NCBI RefSeq assembly: GCF_014236855.1
Contig: NZ_CP051261.1
Location: forward strand, 372,001-436,000
Source: Xanthomonas sp. SI
Lineage (GTDB): Bacteria; Pseudomonadota; Gammaproteobacteria; Xanthomonadales; Xanthomonadaceae
Direction: 5' to 3'
DNA: 64,000 bases
Part shown: in pieces, positions 58,764-64,000 of the stretch
Layout of the letters: every line of letters begins with the position of its first letter
Position numbering within the stretch: position 1 is the stretch's first letter
The notes under the pieces: generated by a model
Databases searched by the model: none
What the model saw: the letters and a program-made list of their open reading frames with translations, nothing else
What the model was told of the DNA's origin: nothing
Made by a program: the position numbers and the translations under genes

Positions 58764-59078
58764 CTAGCACGTAAAGAAGAAGTACACGAACGCCAATCCC
58801 AGGCCGCCCACCCACACGGCGATCATCCCGCAAAACCCGAGGACGATGACGGCAGAGCGAGAGAACCAGCGCATGCCGCGCGAACGTCGGACAAGGTAAG
58901 CGAACAGCAGACTGCCGACGACGATGCCCATGGCGACGACGAGCCAGCCCAGCAGATTGACGATCGGATTCTTCGGGCCGAACTCGGGCGGGCATTGGCT
59001 CGTTGCGTATGCGGGGAAGGAGAACGCCAGCAGCGCAAAGAGCGTGCTGCCCGCCGAATGCCGCCACTCAGTCTTCAT
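58764..59078 (-). CDS. Small membrane protein
   Basis: A 104-residue protein with a possible signal helix (AGSTLFALLAFSFPAYATSQC) and two more helices (VNLLGWLVVAMGIVVGSLLFAYLV and SAVIVLGFCGMIAVWVGGLGLAFVYFF). It has a Cys near the start of the mature part and one at the end. No family recognised. It is followed by the AI-2E gene on the same strand after 144 bases. Codon use is a little less GC-biased than its neighbours. Confidence 0.68.
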   Translation of the reverse strand: MKTEWRHSAGSTLFALLAFSFPAYATSQCPPEFGPKNPIVNLLGWLVVAMGIVVGSLLFAYLVRRSRGMRWFSRSAVIVLGFCGMIAVWVGGLGLAFVYFFFTC

Positions 59079-59268
59079 GTGTGTTCGCTGGCGCAGGTCG
59101 CCGCAAAGAACGGGATACGCCAGGCTTCAAATGGTAGATACATGTAGGGTGGACAGCAGTCGAGTGGATGCACGATAGCGGGTTCGCGACTGCTGTTCGA
59201 GCATCGTGCGAAGCGGCTCATAGGTTCGACCGATCTGAGGTTCGACCCGAATGCACCGCTGGCTACCG

Positions 59269-59945
59269 TCAGTAGAACTGGCAAGACCATGACCATTGCC
59301 CTTCGGGCGAGCGAAAGAAGTAGCCGAATCCATTGTCCGACCACATCCAGCCCACTTTTTCCTCCGACGCGACTTGGAAGACGAAGTCCTTCAAGCCGAC
59401 CCCATGCTGGATCTCGGTGGGGTAACCGCCGAACTTGGTACAGGCGTGGCGGGCGAAGTCATCGAAGAAGGCCTTGGATGTCGTGGCGTCGTCGTTCACC
59501 GCAGTCAGATCGACGCAATCCCAGGCGTCTTCCCAGCCTGGAGCGTCGTCGTCCACTTCGCTCCATCGGATCGGGAAAGGCCGAAACGGGTGCGCAACCT
59601 GGGGAAGCGGCTCCAGGCCGTCCAGCGACCTGTACACGCGGACCAGCCAGCCATCGCCGTGTGGGCGATCGAATGGGTGGCGCTGCAGGTTCTGGAACAG
59701 TACCAAAAACGCGATGCCTTCCAACTGCGGGGAACGACGGGCAGCGCGTCGATGCGGACCTGCAACAGCGGAAACATTGGCTCGCCATTCCACGAGGGAA
59801 ACCCTTCGTTCGGCAGGCCGACTGCGCGGCAGAACCATGACGTCATTGGGTCTTCGGGTGGGCGGAAGCCTCCTGCCGTGGCGACGGAAGCACGGCGTAG
59901 CTTGGTACGCAGCAGGTTCAGTACTTCGAGTGCGGCAGGCGTCAT
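59269..59945 (-). pseudogene. Frameshifted DUF1963 (YwqG-like) gene
   Basis: The start MTPAALEVLNLLRTKLRRASVA, followed by WFCRAVGLPNEGFPSWNGEP and MFPLLQVRIDALPVVP, reads in one frame; the rest, QLEGIAFLVLFQN, DGWLVRVYRSLDGLEPLP, GYPTEIQHG and the end SPEGQWSWSCQFY, reads in another. These are the two halves of a DUF1963/YwqG protein, whose role is unknown. The break is at the GGGG run 59729-59732 (CCCC on the coding strand): one extra C would restore V-V-P-P-Q-L-E-G. It may be a real pseudogene or a homopolymer sequencing error. It adjoins the integron cassette array. Confidence 0.75.
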
Positions 59946-59990
59946 CAGGTCGCATCAATTGTCGGCGGCGCAACGTGGTCTGCAGCTTTC

Positions 59991-60536
59991 CTAGCGGCCG
60001 TCGCGCACCTGCATGAGGGCGAAGCCGAGGAGGTTGAGGCCAGGCCAGAGGTTCGGGTTGCTTGCCCTCCCGTCATCATGGGCCAGACCGATGCCCCAGA
60101 TGGAGTCGACGGGACTCGCCTCGACGAGAATACGAGAGCCCGTTTGCTTGAGGAATAGGCCCAACTCCGTGTTCTGAGCAAACTTGGCCTCGTTGGCACG
60201 GATGACGACGGAGAACCGGTTCTCCAGCCACGCTGCCTCGTCGAAGCCATATACCTGCCGGCCTAACGCTTTTGCTGCTCCAGGAGTGGGCGCCTGAAGC
60301 ACCAATGCCCTTGTTGCATGATCTCCGAATAGCGCGGCCTTCTCCGCCATCATGAAGTGCTCGGCTGTTGGATAGTGCTGCCCTTCAACGACGAACGGAG
60401 CTTCGTACCACTGGCTGAAGCAGGATGCGGTCACTTTGCCTTTGCTGGTCCGATGCCCCCAGAAGAAGAGGTACTTCAGCTGCTCGCCAGCGTCGAAACG
60501 GGAGCGAAGGACTTCCAGAGGTTGAGAGTCATGCAT
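59991..60536 (-). CDS. NADAR family protein (YbiA-like)
   Basis: A 181-residue protein of the NADAR superfamily, N-glycosidase-like enzymes that act on riboflavin intermediates (E. coli YbiA) or on ADP-ribosylated guanosine. Family hallmarks: YLFFWGHRTSKG, CFSQWYEAPFVVEGQHYPTAEHFMM, the KAALFGDHA helix, WLENRFSVVIRANEAKFAQN and the final DSIWGIGLAHDD. NADAR proteins have been linked with ADP-ribose and nucleotide metabolism and with anti-phage defence. It lies directly left of attC site 60544-60602 and has no clear attC of its own, so it appears to be the last recognisable cassette gene of the array. Confidence 0.9.
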   Translation of the reverse strand: MHDSQPLEVLRSRFDAGEQLKYLFFWGHRTSKGKVTASCFSQWYEAPFVVEGQHYPTAEHFMMAEKAALFGDHATRALVLQAPTPGAAKALGRQVYGFDEAAWLENRFSVVIRANEAKFAQNTELGLFLKQTGSRILVEASPVDSIWGIGLAHDDGRASNPNLWPGLNLLGFALMQVRDGR

Positions 60537-60543
60537 TATGCAA

Positions 60544-60602
60544 TCTAGTGCCTGGGCTAAGTCGCGCCGCGAAGCGGGTTCTGCTTGAATGAACCATTAG
60601 GA
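60544..60602 (-). other. attC-like recombination site, degenerate
   Basis: On the minus strand it runs TCCTAATGGTTCATTCAAGC, then a GC hairpin CGCTTCGCGGCG, and ends CCCAGGCACTAGA. The layout is that of an integron attC site, with core elements altered from RYYYAAC and GTTRRRY (here CTAATG and CACTAGAT). The stop codon of the 106-residue gene lies inside it, as is usual for cassettes. Confidence 0.78.
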
Positions 60603-60917
60603 CTGTACGGCAGCATTGCCGGGCTCTGAGAAGGTACCGAGTAGAGTTTGCTCGAAGCCGACTATGCTCACAGTCTTGTAGTCGATCATTCGGATGCGGG
60701 AGACGGCAAGCTCGACAAGCGATGGGTCCGCATTGGCCAGACGGTCCTTGACGCCGAGATTGAGGTCCAAGAGCGGAAAGGTCCAACGGGGATCGCCCAC
60801 CTCCAGGAAGTCGTGAAGAGGCAGCTCGCTTGGGCACTCGTAAACGGTGATCCAGTAGGATCGGAAGTCCCCGACCTCACGAAGCTCCAACCCGCAGTGG
60901 CTGCAATATCTGGACAT
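60597..60917 (-). CDS. Zinc-ribbon cassette protein
   Basis: A 106-residue protein beginning MSRYCSHCGLELRE, a CxxC zinc-binding start; the second pair is not clear, so the zinc site may be incomplete or shared between subunits. The rest is soluble with no known motif. The ATG at 60917 follows directly on the attC core GTTAGGTCG, so the attC may supply its AGG ribosome contact. The stop lies in the next attC. It is a typical single-gene integron cassette of unknown function. Confidence 0.7.
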   Translation of the reverse strand: MSRYCSHCGLELREVGDFRSYWITVYECPSELPLHDFLEVGDPRWTFPLLDLNLGVKDRLANADPSLVELAVSRIRMIDYKTVSIVGFEQTLLGTFSEPGNAAVQS

Positions 60918-60918
60918 C

Positions 60919-60980
60919 GACCTAACGTATGGGTTGAGCCGAGCCGCGAGCGACTTAGGCTTGAAGGAATTGTTGGCGTC
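60919..60980 (-). other. attC-like recombination site
   Basis: Minus-strand reading GACGCCAACAATTCCTTCAA, then a GC hairpin and ends CAACCCATACGTTAGGTC. The right-hand core GTTAGGT matches the GTTRRRY consensus exactly; the left-hand core ends CAAC. It separates the serine protease gene, whose stop is 4 bases away, from the zinc-ribbon gene. Confidence 0.87.
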
Positions 60981-60983
60981 CGC

Positions 60984-61790
60984 CTACGGTTGCATAGAGA
61001 CGATGCTTTCAATCCACTCGCTGTAATGACTCAGGCGAACATTGCAGGTGATTTGACCATATCTCCCGGGCGTTCTGACAGCGCTTTGAGGATCTGACCA
61101 GGAAGTCAGTCCGGCTACTAGCCAATTCTTGTCTGCCTGGAGAAGGACTGGTCCACCACTGTCACCACTTCCCGACCCGCCTTCAAGGGGAAGGGCGTCC
61201 GACGGCTTATCGAACATATAGCAGAGCCAGCGGCCATCGGCGCTGGTGACCTTGTTGTACGCACGACGAAGCTGCGTGCGGTGGGCGCTGCTGAATTCGT
61301 ATCCAGTGACCCCGTTGCCCGTAGCGCCTTTCCCTATGATCCTGACGATATGGCCGAACTCATCGCTACTCTTGTTGATTGCGGCTGGAGTGATATCGGT
61401 AACGGGCTGTGCCAATTTGAGAAGTGCGATGTCATCGGAGGAGGAGAGCACAACCCTGAACAGTGTCCAATCCCAGGTGGCCAGCGCTTGATCAAGTAGC
61501 GCTTGCGGAGGCTTTTTGTACCCGGGATGTATCACGAGACGTTCAACGTCCCTGGATATCCCATTGATAGTGACTTGCTTGATTTCGGATTGCCAGGTGA
61601 CCGCATGAGCAGCGGTAACAATCCATTGTGGCGCAATCAGCACGCCGTGTCCCTCGCCAGGCATGTCAACCAAGGCAGGAAACTCAGATGCCGGAACTCG
61701 ATACTTCGAGTCGTCAACGTCATCCCGAATGACGATTGCGCCCGCACTGAAGGGCACAACAAGCAGTGCGAGCAGCAAGAGCCGGGCCAT
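60984..61790 (-). CDS. Trypsin-like serine protease, secreted
   Basis: A 268-residue S1-type protease with a signal peptide (LLLLALLVVPFSAGAIV, cleavage about residue 18). The catalytic triad is complete: His62 (IVTAAHAV), Asp120 (DDIALLKL) and Ser211 (GSGDSGGP). A Cys pair near the C-terminus (WLCYMF, ITCNVR) could form a disulfide. It is not obviously made as a zymogen with a long propeptide. The ATG at 61790 is the family-like start; a longer frame runs through the neighbouring cassette. It is the gene of one cassette in the array, with attC sites on both sides. Confidence 0.9.
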   Translation of the reverse strand: MARLLLLALLVVPFSAGAIVIRDDVDDSKYRVPASEFPALVDMPGEGHGVLIAPQWIVTAAHAVTWQSEIKQVTINGISRDVERLVIHPGYKKPPQALLDQALATWDWTLFRVVLSSSDDIALLKLAQPVTDITPAAINKSSDEFGHIVRIIGKGATGNGVTGYEFSSAHRTQLRRAYNKVTSADGRWLCYMFDKPSDALPLEGGSGSGDSGGPVLLQADKNWLVAGLTSWSDPQSAVRTPGRYGQITCNVRLSHYSEWIESIVSMQP

Positions 61791-61819
61791 ATGCGATTCC
61801 TTTGGAATTCTCTTAGAGT

Positions 61820-61880
61820 GGCTAACGCTAAAATTGAGCCAAGCCACGAGACGGCTTCTGCTTGAGCAAAATACTAAGCC
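61820..61880 (-). other. attC-like recombination site
   Basis: Minus-strand ends are GGCTTAGTATTTTGCTCAAG and CTCAATTTTAGCGTTAGCC, with a GC hairpin between. The right core GTTAGCC is one base from GTTRRRY; the left core is more altered. It lies between the small membrane protein gene, whose TAG stop is inside the site, and the protease gene start. Confidence 0.82.
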
Positions 61881-62095
61881 GCCGCTGCGTGCCCCGGCCG
61901 CCAGCCAAGGAAGCGGGCAGGCAGGAGCAGGATGGCGTGCAGGAGCGCGAACACGGCAGAGAACGTGATCCCCACAAGCCGGAAGGGCAGGGTCAGTAGC
62001 CAAACGATTGGCCACAGGACCAAGGCCAGCAGGGCCAGTGGCCAGCACAGAACGAGGAGAAGGCACCACGCAACTGTCGCAATTAGCGCTTTCAC
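61874..62095 (-). CDS. Small hydrophobic cassette protein
   Basis: A 73-residue, almost wholly hydrophobic protein (LIATVAWCLLLVLCWPLALL, LALVLWPIVWLLTLPFRLVG, ITFSAVFALLHAILLLPARF) with a short polar tail. It should cross the inner membrane two or three times. It is the only gene in its cassette. Function unknown; small membrane proteins are frequent in integron cassettes. Confidence 0.64.
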   Translation of the reverse strand: MKALIATVAWCLLLVLCWPLALLALVLWPIVWLLTLPFRLVGITFSAVFALLHAILLLPARFLGWRPGHAAAA

Positions 62096-62224
62096 GATGC
62101 GGCTCCTTTGGCCGGTGGGGAGAACCGGAAGGATTGCAGCTGCATGGCAACGTGGCGACTGGCGTGCGACGAACGAGCCAAAGCACCCGATAAAACGCCA
62201 AATAGGGCGACGAACTCTCCCAGC

Positions 62225-62284
62225 GGGCTAACGCCTGAGTCAAGCCGATCTGCGAGGTGAGTTCGGCCGCAATGGTCGGGCAGC
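62225..62284 (-). other. attC-like recombination site, partly degenerate
   Basis: The right part on the minus strand is typical: CGGCTTGACTCAGGCGTTAGCCC, with core GTTAGCC. The left core is GCCCGAC, one base from RYYYAAC. It is placed between the sugar dehydrogenase cassette and the small hydrophobic gene. A conserved non-coding segment flanks it on the cassette side. Confidence 0.7.
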
Positions 62285-62478
62285 ATTCACGCCGCCGCCC
62301 GAGCCATGGCTTGATGTTACTGAGGTCAAGGGCGTTGACGCTCCGAGTGGCTATAGACCTCCAAGCCCGAAAGATGCTTGCCCAGCACCCAAGCGACTAG
62401 GCCAAGTGCTCAGCCTGGAGTGCACCACACTCTTGTCGGCGCTTGAGTTCTACCCTCATCCGCCGCCCTCCAGGGGCA
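62285..62478 (-). repeat. Non-coding end of the sugar dehydrogenase cassette, with a repeated segment
   Basis: No gene is seen. Bases about 62285-62357, next to the attC, are about 70% similar to those at 63923-64000, next to the last attC in the window; both read NIK(P/L)WLGRRR in one leftward frame. The shared module lies just 5' of an attC (in cassette orientation) in both places. Confidence 0.68.
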
Positions 62479-63699
62479 CTACTTCGGCGTGAGCCGGTAC
62501 AGGCCACCGGGTTGCGCATCTTCCAATACCCACAACGCGCCATCCGGCGCCTCTTCGATATCGCGGATGCGTTTGTCCAGGCTCCAGCGCTGGACCGCGG
62601 TGGCGCCGCCCTTGCGGTCAACGGTGACGCGAATGATTCCCCCGCTGACAAGGCCACTGATCAAGGCGCTGCCCCTCCACTGCGGGAACATGCTGCCCTT
62701 GTAGAACATGATGTTGCCTGGTGCGATCACCGGTACCCAATAGATCACGGGCTTGACGAGATCGGGCCGCGTGTCCGGGCTGGGGATGGGCACGCCGTTA
62801 TAGTTCATGCCATACGAAACCAGCGGCCAGCCGTAGTTCTTGCCGCGCTGGATCAGGTTCAGTTCGTCGCCGCCTTGAGGGCCGTGCTCAAGCTCCCATA
62901 GTCGACCGTCAGGCGCGAAGGCAAGGCCATAAGGCGTGCGGTGGCCGGTGGACCAGGTTTCGGCCGGCGTGAGGTTGCGGCTGGGGAAAGTATAGGTGCT
63001 GACAACCGGAGCCGTCTTGGCGGCTTCGGTATCGGCCGCCGGATCGATCAGCGGAATGGTGGCGGCACCGACCTTGCCTGCCCACGGATTGCCGGGCGCG
63101 GGTTTGCCGTCCAGCGTCAGCCGCAGGATCTTGCCAGCCGGTTGATCGGGATCCTGGGCCGGCGTGAAGCGCTGGCGGTCGCCCACGGTGAGGAAGAGGT
63201 ATTTGCCGTCCGGTGAGAAGGCGATCTGTGCGCCGGCTTGGCCACCCTTGCCCGTGGGCATCTGGCGCCACAGGACCTGGAAGTTGTGCAGCCGGGCCTG
63301 ATTGCCCTCCAGAACGAGCTGGCCTCGGCCCATCGCCAGGCCACCGCCATAGTCGCCGGGCGCGACATAGGTAAGGTACACACTGTGGTCAATGGCGTAG
63401 TGGGGCGAAAGGAACACGCCCAGCATGCCGTTCTGGCCTTCGACATAGCTGGCCGGCACGCCCTTGATCTCGGTCTTGGCGCCACCCGGCGTGACAAGCT
63501 GGAGGCGGCCGACTTTCTCGGTCACGAGCATTCGGCCATCGGGCAGGAAGGCAATGCGCCAGGGCAGGTCGAAGCTGGCGACCTTGGTGACCTTGAAGGG
63601 GAGGTCGGGATCGGGTTTCTGATTGCCTGCGTTGGTCTGTGCGTGGGCGGCGTTTGTGAGCAGAGCGCCAACCAGGAACCCGCTTGCCAGCTTCATCAT
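62479..63699 (-). CDS. PQQ-dependent sugar dehydrogenase-like protein, secreted
   Basis: A 406-residue protein of the soluble glucose dehydrogenase (GSDH/Yli/aldose sugar dehydrogenase) family with a six-bladed beta-propeller. After a signal peptide (ASGFLVGALLTNAAHAQT, about residue 21) come the family motifs SFDLPWRIAFLPDGRMLVTEK, QNGMLGVFLSPHYA, GQAGAQIAFSPDGKYLFLTVGD, GHRTPYGLAFAPDGRLWELEHGPQGGDELN (the PQQ- and calcium-binding region) and the end GALWVLEDAQPGGLYRLTPK. It probably oxidises sugars in the periplasm if PQQ is available. ATG at 63699. At 1.2 kb it is unusually large for an integron cassette gene. Confidence 0.93.
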   Translation of the reverse strand: MMKLASGFLVGALLTNAAHAQTNAGNQKPDPDLPFKVTKVASFDLPWRIAFLPDGRMLVTEKVGRLQLVTPGGAKTEIKGVPASYVEGQNGMLGVFLSPHYAIDHSVYLTYVAPGDYGGGLAMGRGQLVLEGNQARLHNFQVLWRQMPTGKGGQAGAQIAFSPDGKYLFLTVGDRQRFTPAQDPDQPAGKILRLTLDGKPAPGNPWAGKVGAATIPLIDPAADTEAAKTAPVVSTYTFPSRNLTPAETWSTGHRTPYGLAFAPDGRLWELEHGPQGGDELNLIQRGKNYGWPLVSYGMNYNGVPIPSPDTRPDLVKPVIYWVPVIAPGNIMFYKGSMFPQWRGSALISGLVSGGIIRVTVDRKGGATAVQRWSLDKRIRDIEEAPDGALWVLEDAQPGGLYRLTPK

Positions 63700-63861
63700 G
63701 TGCGTGTTTCCTTGCGGCCAAGTGACCTGGGAGATCCTAATGTCTGGAATGCCGTTTGGGTGTGACGGTTTGTTCAATCCTGGCGTGAAGTCGGAATGAA
63801 AGTCCTGATTTCGAATTTCCAGTTGAAAAAGAATTGTTGGGAGTGCCGCGAAATGTCCCTA

Positions 63862-63922
63862 GGTCTAACGCTGAATTAAGCTTGCCCGCTAAGCGGCTTC
63901 GGCCTGAATGGATTGTTAGGCC
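63862..63922 (-). other. attC recombination site, near-consensus
   Basis: On the minus strand: GGCCTAACAATCCATTCAGG, a hairpin of GCCGAAGCCGC/GCGGGCAAGC with loop TTA, then TTAATTCAGCGTTAGACC. Cores GCCTAAC and GTTAGAC both match the RYYYAAC and GTTRRRY consensus exactly. It is the best attC in the window and bounds the sugar dehydrogenase cassette on its right. Confidence 0.93.
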
Positions 63923-64000
63923 GCATCCGCGCCGCCGCCCGAGCCATAGCTTGATATTGTTGCCACCACTGGCAAGGACGCTGGGCGATCCGAGTAGCTA
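63923..64000 (-). repeat. Edge of the next cassette, repeated segment
   Basis: This is the tail of another cassette that is cut by the window edge. It resembles 62285-62357. A leftward frame reads VVATISSYGSGGGADAA with its TAA in the attC; whether that is the end of a gene or chance is not decidable from 78 bases. Confidence 0.65.

Noticed and set aside
59946..59990. Possible attC between the NADAR and DUF1963 genes
   Set aside because: Only 45 bases are available and neither core consensus nor a long hairpin is visible; at best it is a decayed relic.

Overview
The window is GC-rich chromosomal DNA whose gene content (hemB of the magnesium type, aroE, dinG, a katB-ankB pair, a PepSY-flavodoxin-reductase fusion, an alkyl/Flp-type tad locus, many intergenic TGTAGGAGCGGCTTCAGCCGCGAC-type repeats and a chromosomal integron cassette array) points to a gammaproteobacterium of the Xanthomonadaceae, most probably Xanthomonas. 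That is an inference from gene families and repeats seen by eye, not from a database search. No rRNA, tRNA, CRISPR array, transposase or phage structural gene was recognised.

Layout. 1-139 is the start of a ketopantoate-reductase-like gene cut by the window edge. 171-12069 is one leftward, tightly coupled tad (Flp pilus) locus: flp pilin, a TadG-like protein, a lipoprotein, a TadE-like pseudopilin, a secreted protein, a second Flp-like mini-pilin, CpaB/RcpC, the secretin RcpA/CpaC, an FHA-TadA fusion ATPase, TadB, TadC, a DUF192 protein, TadE and a last secreted protein. Most joints are 4-base ATGA overlaps. No TadZ and no prepilin peptidase are present, so the FHA domain on TadA and an unlinked peptidase may fill those roles. 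A 698-base gene-free, AT-richer stretch precedes flp.

12.7-34 kb is a mosaic of envelope and metabolic genes: an OmpA-type lipoprotein, an ABC-2 exporter (YadGH-like), a ferredoxin-NADP reductase-like enzyme, an AraC regulator divergent from a short-chain dehydrogenase, an integral membrane protein with a coupled XRE regulator, an alpha/beta-hydrolase lipoprotein, a NatAB-like exporter, a TonB-domain lipoprotein, a YqhA protein, a glutathione transferase, a DPP-IV-type peptidase, a Coa1-like protein, a DUF885 protein and small envelope proteins. 34-50 kb carries a pyruvate-oxidase-like ThDP enzyme, hemB, an epimerase divergent from a LysR regulator, a secreted endonuclease, the PepSY-flavodoxin reductase, a WD40-like protein, aroE, dinG, katB-ankB. 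50-59 kb holds a zinc-ribbon short-chain dehydrogenase, small membrane proteins, a TfoX-N protein, a YfcE-like phosphodiesterase, an AcpA-type phospholipase/acid phosphatase, a VOC protein, a YcxB-like protein and an AI-2E-family permease.

Two features stand out. First, from about 60 kb to the right edge there is a cassette array with five attC-like sites, all genes reading leftward with their stop codons in or beside the attC sites: a PQQ-type sugar dehydrogenase, a tiny membrane protein, a trypsin-like protease, a zinc-ribbon protein and a NADAR protein. By orientation the integrase should lie to the right, outside the window, so this is the distal end of the array; a frameshifted DUF1963 gene next to it may be an eroded cassette. 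Second, in three unrelated places a decayed, same-strand partial copy of a chromosomal gene end lies several hundred bases from the intact gene, and one or two small accessory genes sit between the two copies. This looks like a recurring way of inserting small genes beside housekeeping genes and is the most unusual pattern I see outside the integron.
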